This document shows positions 41,149 to 51,604 of a stretch of 64,000 bases of DNA, one piece after another. The stretch is from JAZKFT01 sp963845495 (GTDB lineage Bacteria > Bacteroidota > Bacteroidia > Chitinophagales > Chitinophagaceae). Under the pieces are notes generated by a model. The model saw only the letters and a list, made by a program, of their open reading frames with translations. It was not told the origin of the DNA and searched no databases. Within the stretch, counting starts at the first letter, position 1; each line of letters begins with the position of its first letter. Both the position numbers and the translations under genes were made by a program. The stretch spans positions 25,220 to 89,219 of the forward strand of contig CAWJTH010000231.1 of the NCBI GenBank assembly GCA_963845495.1, written 5' to 3'.

Positions 41149-42312
41149 TTACCAGCGTTTATTCAGCATCATTTCCATAAAATCGAGTTCGTCTATCTCA
41201 TTTTTCCTGTTCGTTTTCCACTCACGCAGCATTGTCTTTACATGCTTTAAATAATCTTCACTTTCAAAATCTTTTATGTCGTTTTTTAAATCTTGGATAT
41301 GATTTTTTATGTGTGCCACCTCATGTTCAAGCGTTGCAATTGGTTGATAAACAATGTTGTAGCCAAATTCTTGAGCCAACACTGCATAGCGTGGTTGTTG
41401 GATAAGCGCTTGTTTTTCATATTCTAACTCATTGGCTTGCTCTCGTAAAATTTCAAGATATACTTTTAGCTTTTCGTCGCTCAACGTGCCAAGATGGTCG
41501 TTTTCTTTGTGGATCCATTTCATTTCCAACGATAACAAAGTATGCAGGTTTTTGGCTTCGTAAGCGGCGGTTAATTCCTGCATCAACAATTGTTTTTCGG
41601 CACGGCGGGTTTCATCTTGCTCTAAATCTGGATGAAACAATTTTGCCAATTGCTTATAAATAGTGCTGATGTTTTTTTGTTTCATTTCTTCAACGGCCAG
41701 TTGCATTTTTTCTTTTTCTAACTGTTTCGCCGTTTTTTTTGTATGCTTTCTTTGGTGTTGATAATGCTCACGTGATTGCCGTTCGCTAAATTTTTGTTTG
41801 GCTTCGGCTATTTTTTCGGCAAAGCCTTTTTCGTCATTTAGATCAAAATCATCTAAATCAATGTCAACACCCATATCGTCAAACATATTTTGCATGTCTT
41901 CCTTCATGTCGTGTTCTTCTTCTTTTTTTGCTGCTTCGTAGGTAATTCCTTCCAATTCCCTAAAAATGCTTTTTATAAAATCATCGGGTTCGCTGTCATC
42001 TTGTTTAAAGCTAAAGCTCTGGTCCAACAAATGTTGCAGCACTTCCTTAAAAAGTCTTTGGTCGGATGGCGGTAACTTTTTGCCTTTGTAAATAGGCCAC
42101 AAAACCTCCAAAGCCCTTCGGTTTTGTAAATTCAGTTCTAACCGCAACGGATGGATGGAAGAACTATAAATTGTCAACGCTTTATCGAATTGTAGTTGTT
42201 TTTTCTTGATGTCGTTGCGCAGCTTTTCAATTTTGGCGGTTAATTTGTTAAAAGTAAGTTGGTTTTGACTAAGTGCTTGTTTGTTATTTTTAGAGATAAT
42301 TAAGTTGCTCAT
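41149..42312 (-). CDS. J-domain-like coiled-coil protein
   Basis: The 387-residue protein is mainly charged coiled coil. At residues about 216-250 it has KNISTIYKQLAKLFHPDLEQ, containing the HPD of J domains, followed by LLMQELTAAYEAKN, so this is a DnaJ-like domain; classic DnaJ domains lie at the N-terminus. An acidic segment (about 130-160, MGVDIDLDDFDLNDEKG) precedes it. It might recruit DnaK for an unknown client. The gene converges with the Omp85-type gene, only 17 nt between the stops. Confidence 0.75.
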   Translation of the reverse strand: MSNLIISKNNKQALSQNQLTFNKLTAKIEKLRNDIKKKQLQFDKALTIYSSSIHPLRLELNLQNRRALEVLWPIYKGKKLPPSDQRLFKEVLQHLLDQSFSFKQDDSEPDDFIKSIFRELEGITYEAAKKEEEHDMKEDMQNMFDDMGVDIDLDDFDLNDEKGFAEKIAEAKQKFSERQSREHYQHQRKHTKKTAKQLEKEKMQLAVEEMKQKNISTIYKQLAKLFHPDLEQDETRRAEKQLLMQELTAAYEAKNLHTLLSLEMKWIHKENDHLGTLSDEKLKVYLEILREQANELEYEKQALIQQPRYAVLAQEFGYNIVYQPIATLEHEVAHIKNHIQDLKNDIKDFESEDYLKHVKTMLREWKTNRKNEIDELDFMEMMLNKRW

Positions 42313-42396
42313 GTTGTTTTAAATTTACTTTTGGCTTTTTACAAAGAAAATTGGATTTAAGATAGAAAAACGGCCAAATTTGCAATTGTTTAATGT

Positions 42397-43425
42397 ATGA
42401 AATTGACCAAACGGATATTTTTTCTAACCTTTTTTCTGTCTTTAATCGTGCATTTTAGTTTGCTGGCGCAAAATAAAATGATTGCGAAACAAGATGCGGT
42501 AAAAAAAGTTGTGCAAAAAAAAGTTGCCCCCCAAAAAATAGCGCCAAAAAAAATAATGGCTATAAAGCCAACAAAAGTTGTTGCTCATTCGCCGGTGCAA
42601 AAGCCAAAATTAGCTCAAGTACTTTCCCCACAACCAAAAGATAGTTCGGCAACTTCAGCCCAAATAAAATCTAAAACCGAAGTAGCCAATGCTTCTTTTA
42701 CTTTGTTTACCACTAATGCCGGATCGGTTTCGAGTGATGATTTTATGATTTTAAAGGAAGTAAATTTTAGTAGTACAGATTATCTTTTTTACTTGCTGGT
42801 AGGCATGTTTTTATTGCTGGGATTAGTACGAACAACCTTTCCAAAATATTTTAACGACCTTTTTGCATTATTTTTTCAATCAACTTTCAAACAAAAATCT
42901 ATACGGGAGCAACTTTCTCAAACTACCATACCTTCTTTTTTATTAAACATACTTTTCTTTTTCTCGGCTGGTTTTTTCCTGTACATACTTACTGGTTATT
43001 ACCAGTTGCATGTGGCACAAACATTTGAAGGTAATCTTGGTATTTGGGTGGTGGTTTTGATATTGGTTTATGTATCTAAGTTATTGTTAATTAAACTGTT
43101 AGGTTGGATTTTTCAGCTTCAGGAAGCTTGTCAAATTTACAATTTTATTGTATTTATGATGAACAAGGTAATGGGTGTGGCGTTGCTTCCATTTTTGTTG
43201 TTGCTTTGTTTTGGGCCGGTAGATTGGCGCCCTGTTGTCATCACAATTTCTTTCTTTTTAATTGCGGCCATGCTAACTTATAGGTACATAATTGCCTATC
43301 CTGCAGTTAGGCCAAGTGTTCGCTTGAATCGTTTTCATTTTTTTATCTACCTTTGCACCTTCGAAATAATACCATTTGCACTTATTTACAGAGAATTGAC
43401 GGCTCAATTTTTACAAAAAACCTGA
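42397..43425 (+). CDS. DUF4271 membrane protein
   Basis: The 342-residue protein has a signal/first helix, a Lys/Pro-rich linker (residues about 30-90, with KKVVQKKVAPQKIAPKK), and some seven hydrophobic helices, as in DUF4271 of Bacteroidota. The family lies next to hemD in many of these genomes, as here (25 nt apart), so they are probably cotranscribed. Function unknown. Confidence 0.85.
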   Translation: MKLTKRIFFLTFFLSLIVHFSLLAQNKMIAKQDAVKKVVQKKVAPQKIAPKKIMAIKPTKVVAHSPVQKPKLAQVLSPQPKDSSATSAQIKSKTEVANASFTLFTTNAGSVSSDDFMILKEVNFSSTDYLFYLLVGMFLLLGLVRTTFPKYFNDLFALFFQSTFKQKSIREQLSQTTIPSFLLNILFFFSAGFFLYILTGYYQLHVAQTFEGNLGIWVVVLILVYVSKLLLIKLLGWIFQLQEACQIYNFIVFMMNKVMGVALLPFLLLLCFGPVDWRPVVITISFFLIAAMLTYRYIIAYPAVRPSVRLNRFHFFIYLCTFEIIPFALIYRELTAQFLQKT

Positions 43426-43449
43426 TTTTTAAGTTACTACGATACTTAC

Positions 43450-44241
43450 ATGTCGAAAATTGTTGAAAACAACACCGCAGAAAAAATACTAAAGGTACTT
43501 GTTACCCAGCCAAAACCTGGAACCGAAAAGTCGCCTTATTTTGACTTAGAAAAGCGGTTTAATGTGGAATTGGATTTTTGTCCATTTATTACGTTGGAAG
43601 GAATTCCGGCAAAAGAATTCCGTAAACAAAAAATAGACATTACGCAATACTCAGCCGTAATTTTTACCAGCCGAAATGCCATAGATCATTTTTTTCGCAC
43701 ATGCGAAGAAATGCGCATCAGCATTTCGCAAGACACAAAATATTTTTGTGTTACCGAATCGGTTGCCCTGTACTTGCAAAAATTTATTCTTTACCGAAAA
43801 AGAAAGGTTTTTTATGGGGCTGATGGTGTAAACAAAAGCCTGTTTGATGTAATTAATAAACACCGGGAAAATGAAAAGTTCCTGTATGTATGTTCTGAAA
43901 ACCAACAGGACAACGAAATCATCAATTGGCTAAAATCGCACAAATGCGAGTTTGCTACGCCTTTTATGTACCGCACCATTAGTGCCGATGTAAAAGATGT
44001 GTTGCATAAAGATTACGACATCATCTGTTTTTTTACCCCAAGTGGCGTAAAAAGTTTGTTCGATAACATTCCTGGTTACGAGCAAAACGGAACGATGATC
44101 GGCGCTTTCGGCAACAATACTTCAAAGGCGGTGGAAGATGCCGGGTTAGAATTGCAGATTAAAGCTCCAGTGCCACAATCGCCCAGTATGGTTTCAGCCT
44201 TAGAAAAATTTTTAATCGAACAAAAAAAGAAAAAAATATAA
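43450..44241 (+). CDS. hemD: Uroporphyrinogen-III synthase
   Basis: The enzyme closes hydroxymethylbilane with inversion of ring D in haem synthesis. The 263-residue protein has the two-domain HemD fold with weak sequence conservation: VLVTQPKPGTEKSPYF at the start, AVIFTSRNAIDHFF near residue 70, then YVCSENQQDNEI and IICFFTPSGVKSLFDN near residues 195-210, and a C-terminal IGAFGNNTSKAVEDAGL. These match the family's phosphate-binding and cosubstrate loops. It has a terminator. Confidence 0.92.
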   Translation: MSKIVENNTAEKILKVLVTQPKPGTEKSPYFDLEKRFNVELDFCPFITLEGIPAKEFRKQKIDITQYSAVIFTSRNAIDHFFRTCEEMRISISQDTKYFCVTESVALYLQKFILYRKRKVFYGADGVNKSLFDVINKHRENEKFLYVCSENQQDNEIINWLKSHKCEFATPFMYRTISADVKDVLHKDYDIICFFTPSGVKSLFDNIPGYEQNGTMIGAFGNNTSKAVEDAGLELQIKAPVPQSPSMVSALEKFLIEQKKKKI

Positions 44242-44265
44242 CCCTTGAATTAAAATCTACTTATC

Positions 44266-44296
44266 ATCCGCACCAAAACTTAATGGTGCGGATTTT
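44266..44296 (+). terminator. Terminator of hemD
   Basis: Stem atccgcacca/tggtgcggat with an 8-nt loop followed by tttgtttg. It lies 24 nt past the stop. Confidence 0.85.
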
Positions 44297-44382
44297 GTTT
44301 GTATGGAGAAATTTTTTTAAACTTTTACCATTTATAAATTGATCCATCATTAATTATTCATCATTTATAATTTATCATTGCT

Positions 44383-46534
44383 TTGAACCTTCTCCAATAC
44401 GAAACCAGCCCATATTTGTTGCAACATGCCCACAATCCCGTTGATTGGCATCCTTGGGGTGAATTGGCATTAACAAAAGCGAAAGAACAAAACAAGCCAA
44501 TTTTGGTAAGCATCGGCTATGCTGCTTGCCATTGGTGCCATGTTATGGAACGAGAAAGCTTTGAAAATGAATCAGTTGCAGCCTTAATGAATGAGCATTT
44601 CATCAATATAAAAATTGATAGGGAAGAACGGCCCGATTTGGATGCTATTTACATGGATGCTGTGCAAATGATAAGCGGAAGCGGTGGCTGGCCGTTAAAT
44701 GTTTTTTTAACACCGGATACAAAACCATTTTATGGGGGGACCTATTTTCCGCCCGTAAATACTTATAATAGAAGTAGTTGGAAAGATGTTTTGCTTGCCA
44801 TTAACCAAGCATGGCACGAAAAACAAGAGGAGATTATTGAACAGGCCAACGGTTTGACCGACCATATAAAAAATAGTAGCCTTTTTGGCCAATTGGAAAA
44901 AAGCGAAGCTGTTTTTACAGCAGCATCTTTAGAAACCATCACCAAAAATTTATTGGCGCAGGCTGATAGCGAATGGGGCGGTTTTGGTCGTGCACCAAAA
45001 TTTCCGCAAACTTTTTCCATTCAGTTTTTATTAAGGCAAAGCGTGAATCGTGAATCGTCAAGCGTGAGTAGTTCACTTAACACTGATATGCTTGACGATT
45101 TAAATGAACTAAAAAATAATGCTGAATTTGGGGACTCTTCTCACGATTCACGTCTCACGTCTCACGGTCCGGGGCTTGCACAAGCACTTCTCTCAATAGA
45201 TAAGATGATCCAAGGCGGTATTTATGACCAACTGCAAGGTGGTTTTGCTCGCTATAGTACTGATGCTCAATGGTTAGCTCCGCATTTTGAAAAAATGTTG
45301 TATGATAATGCCTTACTCATTTCCGTTATTTGCGAAGCATACCAGTTAACGAGAATTGACTCCTATAAATCCGTAATCGAGCAAACAATGTCATTTATTA
45401 AAAAAGAATGGCAATCGGCGGAAGGTGGTTTCTTTTCGGCTTACGATGCCGATAGCGAAGGAATCGAAGGCAAATATTATGTTTGGGAAAAGAAGGAAAT
45501 AGACCATTTACTGGGTGAAGAAGCGCCTTTGTTTTGTAGATTTTACGATGTAAGCGAAGCAGGTAACTGGGAGCATACTAATATTTTATGGGTGCAACAA
45601 AATTTAGAGTCTTTTTGCGAAGCCGAAAATTTGGATTTAGCTAAGACCAAAGAAATGCTGGAAAAAAGCAAGTCGGTATTGTTGGCGGCAAGAGAAAATC
45701 GCATCAAACCGTTATTGGACGATAAAATTTTGCTAGGTTGGAATGCATTGATGATAACCGCCTGTTGTAAAGCCTACGGCGCATTAGGCAACAAAGATTA
45801 TATAACAATGGCGATAGCTTGCGAAAATTTCATCCAACAAAAAATGCAGGATGAAAACGGTAGGCTTTTTCACAATTATAAACAAAAAGCAGCTAACCCA
45901 GCGTTTCTAGACGATTATGCGTTGTATGTGCAAGCATTGATACACTTGCAAGAATGTACCGGAAATCTGGAGTATTTATATCGTGCAAAAAATTATATTG
46001 AGTTGGTTGAAAAAGATTTTAGCGATGATTCATCGCCATTCTTTTTTTATACGCCCAGTTGGCAAAAAGATGTAGTTGTGACGGAAAAAAGATTTGCATG
46101 ACGGTGCCACACCATCTGGAAACAGCGTAATGGCCGCAAACTTATTTTACTTGTCAATCGTATTTGATGTGCAAGCGTGGAAAGATAAAGCAACAGAAAT
46201 GCTACGTCAGGCTGTTCCGGCAACGGTAAGATATCCAACTTCGTTGGGGGGGTGGGCAGCGTTATTACAGCAATTTGTTTTTCCGCCCAGCGAAATTGCG
46301 GTGACGGGCGTGGAAGGTGAACAGGCTTTGCTGGAAATATTGCATGAATACATTCCTTCGAAAGTATTGGTGTCGTTACTACAAAAAAGTAGTTTTAATA
46401 CGATACCGTTACTACAAAATCGCTGGCATAAAAATGGTGAATTACAATTGTTTTTATGTAAAGGCAACGTTTGTAAACAACCGGTCATCTCTGTTGCGGC
46501 TTTGTTAGAACAACTAAAAGTTGATCAAAATTAG
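44383..46534 (+). pseudogene. DUF255 thioredoxin-domain protein (YyaL/SSP411 type) with a +1 frameshift
   Basis: The first frame opens at a TTG codon, MNLLQYETSPYLLQHAHNPV, the family start, with the thioredoxin-like CxxC (Cys49, Cys52 in AACHWCHVMERESFE) and GGWPLNVFLTPD. It ends early after DVVVTEKRFA; the family's DGATPSGNSVMAANL continues in another frame from 46,094. A run of six A at 46,085-46,090 is one base too long: with five A the protein is continuous with KDLHDGATPSG. Total about 716 residues. Residues about 220-262 are an in-frame insertion coded by word repeats. Members look like N-acylglucosamine epimerase-fold proteins. The frameshift may be sequencing error. Confidence 0.88.
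45041..45168. repeat. In-frame inverted word repeat inside the DUF255 gene
   Basis: The left arm (45,041-45,068) with gtgaatcgtgaatcgtcaag and the right arm (45,139-45,167) with ctcacgattcacgtctcacg are imperfect complements. The loop of about 70 nt also remains open in frame. The words match 15,361-15,433. Confidence 0.85.
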
Positions 46535-46721
46535 AAATTTGGCAATATTTTTTGAGAAAGTGCAATAAGTTGACACACACAGCGTTTTTTGATAGGATCA
46601 GAAGAATAGTTTTAGAAAAAAATGGTTGTTTTTTTGATGTAAATCCTTGAATATATTGAATATAATTATTTTTAATAAAGTAGGATAGTGTACAATTTTT
46701 GGTTCAAAGTAGTACACCGTC

Positions 46722-46753
46722 TTGGCTAGTTACGTTTTTATATTCTATATTTG
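46722..46753 (+). promoter_or_regulatory. Promoter of the gldKLMN operon
   Basis: TTG (46,722-46,724) and TATATTTG (46,746-46,753), a perfect -7 box, with a 21-nt spacer. The gldK start follows within 30 nt. Confidence 0.6.
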
Positions 46754-46781
46754 TCCGTAATATGCAAATTCAATGCACAAA

Positions 46782-48065
46782 ATGAGAAATAATTTTTTAA
46801 ACCTTACCGTTGTTGTTGCAATTATAGGTGCTGTCGGTTGTGGAACGAGCAAATCAAAGGGGCTTCCCAATGATGGGCAACTACACGGTGTGGCAACAGC
46901 TGCTAATGCCCCAATGCCCAAACCGCTTGGTATGGTTTATATACCAGCTGGTACTTTTCACATGGGGCCGAGCGACGAAGACGTTACCTATGCATTGACT
47001 GCACGCAACAAACAAGTTTCCATCGAATCTTTTTGGATGGATGCCACCGAAATTTCTAATAACCAGTATCGCCAATTTGTATATTGGGTTAGGGATTCGA
47101 TTGCTGCAAAATTGATGGGCCCTCCCTATGTAAAAAATGTGGATGGGATTGATGTGATCGATCAAACTAAATTAAAAACGTTGAAATGGGGAGACAAGGC
47201 TACCATGGAAAAATTGGATGCCATGATTGTTCCTCCACCCGATCGTATTTATGGGAAGAAAGATATCGATCCAGAGAAAATCAAGTATCATGTAGAATAC
47301 TTTGATATGCAGGAAGCTGCCAAGGTTGAAAATGCCGGTAAACCGCGTAGTACTTTCTTGGTGAAATTCGAACAAAAAATTTATCCTGATACGTTGGTTT
47401 GGATGCGGGACTTTGCTTACAGTTACAATGAACCCTTTACTAAAAGATATTTTTCGCACCCAGCTTATGGCAACTACCCTGTGGTTGGTGTAAATTGGAA
47501 ACAAGCAACCGCTTTTTGCCGTTGGCGTACAGACCAATTGTTAAATCCATTTTTGGTTAGAACAAAAAGAGCGACAGAATCAGATTTCCGTTTACCAACG
47601 GAAGCACAATGGGAATATGCTGCACGTGGCGGTCGTTCTCAATCCATGTATCCTTGGGGTAACTATTATCCACGCAACAAAAAAGGCTGTTTGTTGGCCA
47701 ACTTTAAACCAGGACGCGGTAGTTATGCTGAAGATGGTGGCTTGCGTACAGTTCGTGTAGATTCTTACTGGCCAAACGATTTTGGTTTATACAATATGGC
47801 CGGCAACGTAGCGGAATGGACAAGTAGCTATTATTATGAAGGCTCATACAACTTTACACACGATTTAAACCCTGATCTTCGCTATGATGCCAAAGACAGC
47901 GATCCTCCGGCTATGAAACGTAAAGTGGTACGTGGCGGAAGCTGGAAAGACGTTGCTTATTTTTTACAAACTAGTACCCGTACCTACGAATACCAGGATA
48001 CAGCAAAAAGTTTTATCGGCTTCCGTACGGTTATCGATTTACCTGAATTTGCAAAAAGAAAATAA
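46782..48065 (+). CDS. gldK: Gliding motility lipoprotein GldK (T9SS)
   Basis: GldK is an outer-membrane lipoprotein that forms a ring with GldN around the type IX secretion and gliding machinery. From MRNNFLNLTV the lipobox GAVGC puts the lipid on Cys20. The rest is a formylglycine-generating-enzyme-like (sulfatase-modifying) domain: MVYIPAGTFHMGPSD, WMDATEISNNQYR, DFRLPTEAQWEYAARGG, MAGNVAEWTSSYYY and VVRGGSWKD. An insertion at about residues 130-200 is usual for GldK compared with the enzyme. Four gld genes follow on the same strand. The in-frame ATG 9 nt upstream (46,773) is an alternative. Confidence 0.95.
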   Translation: MRNNFLNLTVVVAIIGAVGCGTSKSKGLPNDGQLHGVATAANAPMPKPLGMVYIPAGTFHMGPSDEDVTYALTARNKQVSIESFWMDATEISNNQYRQFVYWVRDSIAAKLMGPPYVKNVDGIDVIDQTKLKTLKWGDKATMEKLDAMIVPPPDRIYGKKDIDPEKIKYHVEYFDMQEAAKVENAGKPRSTFLVKFEQKIYPDTLVWMRDFAYSYNEPFTKRYFSHPAYGNYPVVGVNWKQATAFCRWRTDQLLNPFLVRTKRATESDFRLPTEAQWEYAARGGRSQSMYPWGNYYPRNKKGCLLANFKPGRGSYAEDGGLRTVRVDSYWPNDFGLYNMAGNVAEWTSSYYYEGSYNFTHDLNPDLRYDAKDSDPPAMKRKVVRGGSWKDVAYFLQTSTRTYEYQDTAKSFIGFRTVIDLPEFAKRK

Positions 48066-48169
48066 TTTCATTATAATTTAATCATCATTTTAATACAATT
48101 CCATCTCGGTTTGGGGTGGAACGGTATAGGGTTTACTTCTTTTAAAATAAATAAAAAATCAACATTTTT

Positions 48170-48919
48170 ATGGCAGGGATTTCAAGGAATCAGGAAGTTG
48201 CATTGAATGTCGCAGTTTGTATTGGAGCTTCAATTGTAATTTTGGGAGCAATGGCTAAAATTTTGCACCTTTCATGGGCCGATTGGGGTCTGAAAATTGG
48301 TTTGTCAACAGAAGCGCTGATATTCTTTTTATATGCTTTTGTTCCACCGCCGGTTACACATAGCGAAGAACCTGCTAAGGCAGTTATTCCAGCTGGTAAT
48401 CCCGCACTTAAATCTTTGGATAAAATGCTGCAAGAAGCCGATATTACACCAACCAACCTTCAAAAATTGAGTTCAGGTTTCCAAAAATTGGGAACAACCG
48501 TTGATAAGATGGGTGAAATAGGAGATGTTGTTAAAACAACTGGTGATTTTACTGCGAATACAAAAAGTGCAGCTGCGGCTATGAACACCGTTAAAGATTC
48601 AATGCTTAAATCTTCTAGTACATTGCAATCTTTCAACGATGCTGCAGAAAGCACAAAAACCTTCCATAGCCAAGTGCAAACGCTTACCAAAAACTTAGGT
48701 AGCTTGAATACCATTTACGAATTAGAATTGCAAGACACCAACAACCATTTGAAAGCTATGAACAATTTTTATAGCAACTTAGCTGCGGCTTCTCAAGCAA
48801 TGCAAGGAAGTGTTGATGACGCTAAAAAAACCCAAGAGCAAATTGGATTATTGGCCAAAAACCTTACTAATTTAAATGGTATTTATGGCAACATGTTGAG
48901 TGCCATGCAAGGCAGATAG
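48170..48919 (+). CDS. gldL: Gliding motility protein GldL
   Basis: GldL is the inner-membrane motor subunit that with GldM turns proton-motive force into movement for type IX secretion and gliding. The 249-residue protein has two N-terminal transmembrane helices (about residues 14-31 and 43-62; GASIVILGAMAKILHL includes the Glu/Lys region; EALIFFLYAFVPPP ends helix 2) with a conserved Glu in helix 2, then a long helical cytoplasmic tail rich in SxxxxLxxxN repeats. The gap after gldK is 104 nt and before gldM 88 nt. Confidence 0.95.
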   Translation: MAGISRNQEVALNVAVCIGASIVILGAMAKILHLSWADWGLKIGLSTEALIFFLYAFVPPPVTHSEEPAKAVIPAGNPALKSLDKMLQEADITPTNLQKLSSGFQKLGTTVDKMGEIGDVVKTTGDFTANTKSAAAAMNTVKDSMLKSSSTLQSFNDAAESTKTFHSQVQTLTKNLGSLNTIYELELQDTNNHLKAMNNFYSNLAAASQAMQGSVDDAKKTQEQIGLLAKNLTNLNGIYGNMLSAMQGR

Positions 48920-49007
48920 GAATTGAATATTGTATATCTAAAATTTAATATTTATAAAGTGGTTGTATTTAAATATTAAATACTAAAATCTTAAATTAAA
49001 AATATTT

Positions 49008-50519
49008 ATGGCTTTACCTAAAGAGCCGCGGCAGAAAATGATCAACTTCATGTATTTGGTGTTGACGGCCATGCTGGCGTTGAATGTATCCAGCGAAATT
49101 TTGAATGCTTTTAAAGTTGTGGACGGGAGTTTAATTAAATCAAATGTGGTGGTAGATAATTCAACTAAAAGTTCTATACAATCACTTGAAGATGCAAAAA
49201 AAGATCCGGGCATGGCAGCAAAAGCTGCTAAATGGAAACCAATTGCAGAACAAGCAAATAATTTAACTCAACAATTATCTTTTTATATAGATGGGTTAAA
49301 AGATTCACTAAGAAATATGGCGGGTTATGACCCTGCCAAACCGGATGCAATGCGGGACGATGATTTGGATGCGGCTACAAGATTAATGGATACTGATGGA
49401 AAAGGAAAAGAATTGTATTCAAAATTGGCAGCATTTCAAAAAGAAATTGTTGATGTAATACCAGAATCTGATCGCAAAGGTTTAGGTAAGATCGCAATTG
49501 ATTTAGCGATTCCAAAAACTAATAACGAGGCAAGCAAGAATGATTGGACGACCGCTTATTTTCACATGACACCAACAGTTGCTGCTTTAACAATGCTTAG
49601 TAAATTTCAAAATGATGTAAAGCGTTCAGGTAATACAGTTGTAGATTTTTGTCAACAACAATTAGGAAAAGTAGTTTTGGTATTGGACAAATTTGTCCCT
49701 TTTACAAGCCAAAATTCTGAGTATTTACTTCCAGGACAACCATTTCAACTCCAGGCAGGTTTAGGTGCATTTAGTTCTCAAGTTAAACCAACAGTAACTA
49801 TTAATGGCGCAACCCAGCAAGTTAATGATGATGGGTATGCATCTTTTACTGAAACTGCAGGTGGTGCTGGGGCAAAAACGTTTAAAATTGATGTAACCTT
49901 TAAAGACCCTAATACTGGTGAAATGAAAACTACATCAAAAAATGTAAGTTACACAGTTGGCCAGCCTTCAGGCGCATCCATCTTTCTTACAAAAATGAAC
50001 GTAATGTACATTGGTGAGGAAAACCCGATTACTGTGAGCGGCGGTACGGGCAAAGCAGAAAGCTTGAAAGTATCGTTTACGGCAGGTTCAATTACAGGTT
50101 CAGGTTCAAGCTGGGTTTGTGTGCCAACAACGCCCGGAAACGCAACGGTGGACGTTACCGTGGAAGGTAAAACAACGCCGTTTCCTATCCGTGTAAAATA
50201 TTTGCCCGATCCCGTGGCAATGGTGGGCACGGCTAAACACGGCCCTATGCAAGCCGCTGCCTTCAGGGCAATGGGTGGCGTAAGGTGCGAACTAGAAAAC
50301 TCCGATTTCCAAGCACCGTTTACTGTAACCAGTTACACGGTAGGCGGTTATATTAACGGGCAATATCAAGAAATTGGTGTTAGCGGGCAACAATGGGGCG
50401 GTAACCAAATTGTTGCTGCTGCCAAACCGGGTAGTGTGGTATATCTGTTTAAGATACATGCAAAAGGAAAAGACGGAAAAGACAGGACTTTGAATGATCT
50501 TACTTTCAAACTTCTATAA
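49008..50519 (+). CDS. gldM: Gliding motility protein GldM
   Basis: GldM has one N-terminal helix in the inner membrane and a long periplasmic arm that reaches GldK/GldN. The 503-residue protein begins MALPKEPRQKMINFMYLVLT, the family start, with the helix at about residues 14-34, then helical (60-220) and beta-rich domains (from 225 on): LPGQPFQLQAGLGAF, VSYTVGQPSG and KMNVMYIGEENPITVS. The C-terminal domain ends at TLNDLTFKLL. It is complete. Confidence 0.95.
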   Translation: MALPKEPRQKMINFMYLVLTAMLALNVSSEILNAFKVVDGSLIKSNVVVDNSTKSSIQSLEDAKKDPGMAAKAAKWKPIAEQANNLTQQLSFYIDGLKDSLRNMAGYDPAKPDAMRDDDLDAATRLMDTDGKGKELYSKLAAFQKEIVDVIPESDRKGLGKIAIDLAIPKTNNEASKNDWTTAYFHMTPTVAALTMLSKFQNDVKRSGNTVVDFCQQQLGKVVLVLDKFVPFTSQNSEYLLPGQPFQLQAGLGAFSSQVKPTVTINGATQQVNDDGYASFTETAGGAGAKTFKIDVTFKDPNTGEMKTTSKNVSYTVGQPSGASIFLTKMNVMYIGEENPITVSGGTGKAESLKVSFTAGSITGSGSSWVCVPTTPGNATVDVTVEGKTTPFPIRVKYLPDPVAMVGTAKHGPMQAAAFRAMGGVRCELENSDFQAPFTVTSYTVGGYINGQYQEIGVSGQQWGGNQIVAAAKPGSVVYLFKIHAKGKDGKDRTLNDLTFKLL

Positions 50520-50530
50520 ATTAGGTTGAT

Positions 50531-51562
50531 ATGAAAAAGATATTTGTTGTAATTGCATTGGTTGCTGTTGGTTGCACCATATTTATTGAAAATGCAGATG
50601 CTCAAACAGGTACACGTAAAAGAAAAGCCCCTTTAAAAAGGGTGAACAATAAAAAAGGTACAACTGTAACGGCACCTGCTGCTGTGCCAGTTGATTCTGT
50701 AGCTTTGGGTTTAAAAGAAGCACTACCTACCTCTGCAGATAGTATTCCTTTGCCAAGGGTAGATCCATCATTGCGTCAAAATTCGGCTGTTGAGTATAAT
50801 TTGATAAAGGACAAAACGCCTTTAGCTTACGAACATTTACGCGAAGAAGACCAAATGTACAAGCAAGTAGTTTGGCGTGATATCAATATAAAAGAAAAAA
50901 TGAACACTGCTTTTAGATATGAAGCAGATGAAGACAATGGAAATCAACGTTTTATAAGCATAGTATTACAAGCAGTGCAAAATGGTGATGTTACAGCTTT
51001 TAGTGGCATAAATGATCGTTTTACCAAACCTTTGCGTTTAAAAGATATTACCGGCCAGTTGATTGAACCACCCACTCACATGCAGGTTCCTGACTGGATC
51101 AAAGATCCTACCGGTGCCACCATGAAAGATTCCCTAATTGTGAACGATTATGACCCTGATAAAATCCAGTTCTTCCGCATTAAGGAAGAAATTATCTTCG
51201 ACCGGAAAACATCAAGGCTACATCACCGCATTATTGGTTTGGCTCCTTTAAAAACATCGGTTGATAATTTAGGCAATGTTAGGGGCGAACCATTCCCTCT
51301 GTTTTGGATTTATTATCCTGATTTGCGTCCAACTTTGGCCAAACATGAAGCTTACAATCCAAGGAATTTTGGTGCAAGAATGAGTTGGGAAGATTTATTT
51401 GAAAGCGGATATTTTGCCAGTAGGATTGTGAAATCAACATTGAACAATCCAAACGACAAATTCATTTCTTTCTATACAAAAGATCCTTTAATGCGTTTGT
51501 ATGAAGGTGAAAAAGTAAAAGAAGCAATATTTAATTTCGAACAAGACCAGTGGAGTTACTAA
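50531..51562 (+). CDS. gldN: Gliding motility protein GldN
   Basis: GldN (PorN) sits in the periplasm and binds GldK to form the ring. The 343-residue product has a signal peptide (about 1-24, with a Cys at residue 15 in a not quite lipobox-like setting), a basic, Pro/Ala-rich linker (GTRKRKAPLKRVNNKKGT) and then the conserved domain with VVWRDINIKEKMNTAF and IKEEIIFDRKTSRLHHRIIG and IFWIYYPDLR-type motifs. It starts 11 nt after gldM, so it is in one operon, and a terminator follows. Confidence 0.94.
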   Translation: MKKIFVVIALVAVGCTIFIENADAQTGTRKRKAPLKRVNNKKGTTVTAPAAVPVDSVALGLKEALPTSADSIPLPRVDPSLRQNSAVEYNLIKDKTPLAYEHLREEDQMYKQVVWRDINIKEKMNTAFRYEADEDNGNQRFISIVLQAVQNGDVTAFSGINDRFTKPLRLKDITGQLIEPPTHMQVPDWIKDPTGATMKDSLIVNDYDPDKIQFFRIKEEIIFDRKTSRLHHRIIGLAPLKTSVDNLGNVRGEPFPLFWIYYPDLRPTLAKHEAYNPRNFGARMSWEDLFESGYFASRIVKSTLNNPNDKFISFYTKDPLMRLYEGEKVKEAIFNFEQDQWSY

Positions 51563-51604
51563 TGGTCATTGCGCAATAAGATCAAATAAAGTCATTAGTT
51601 AAGC

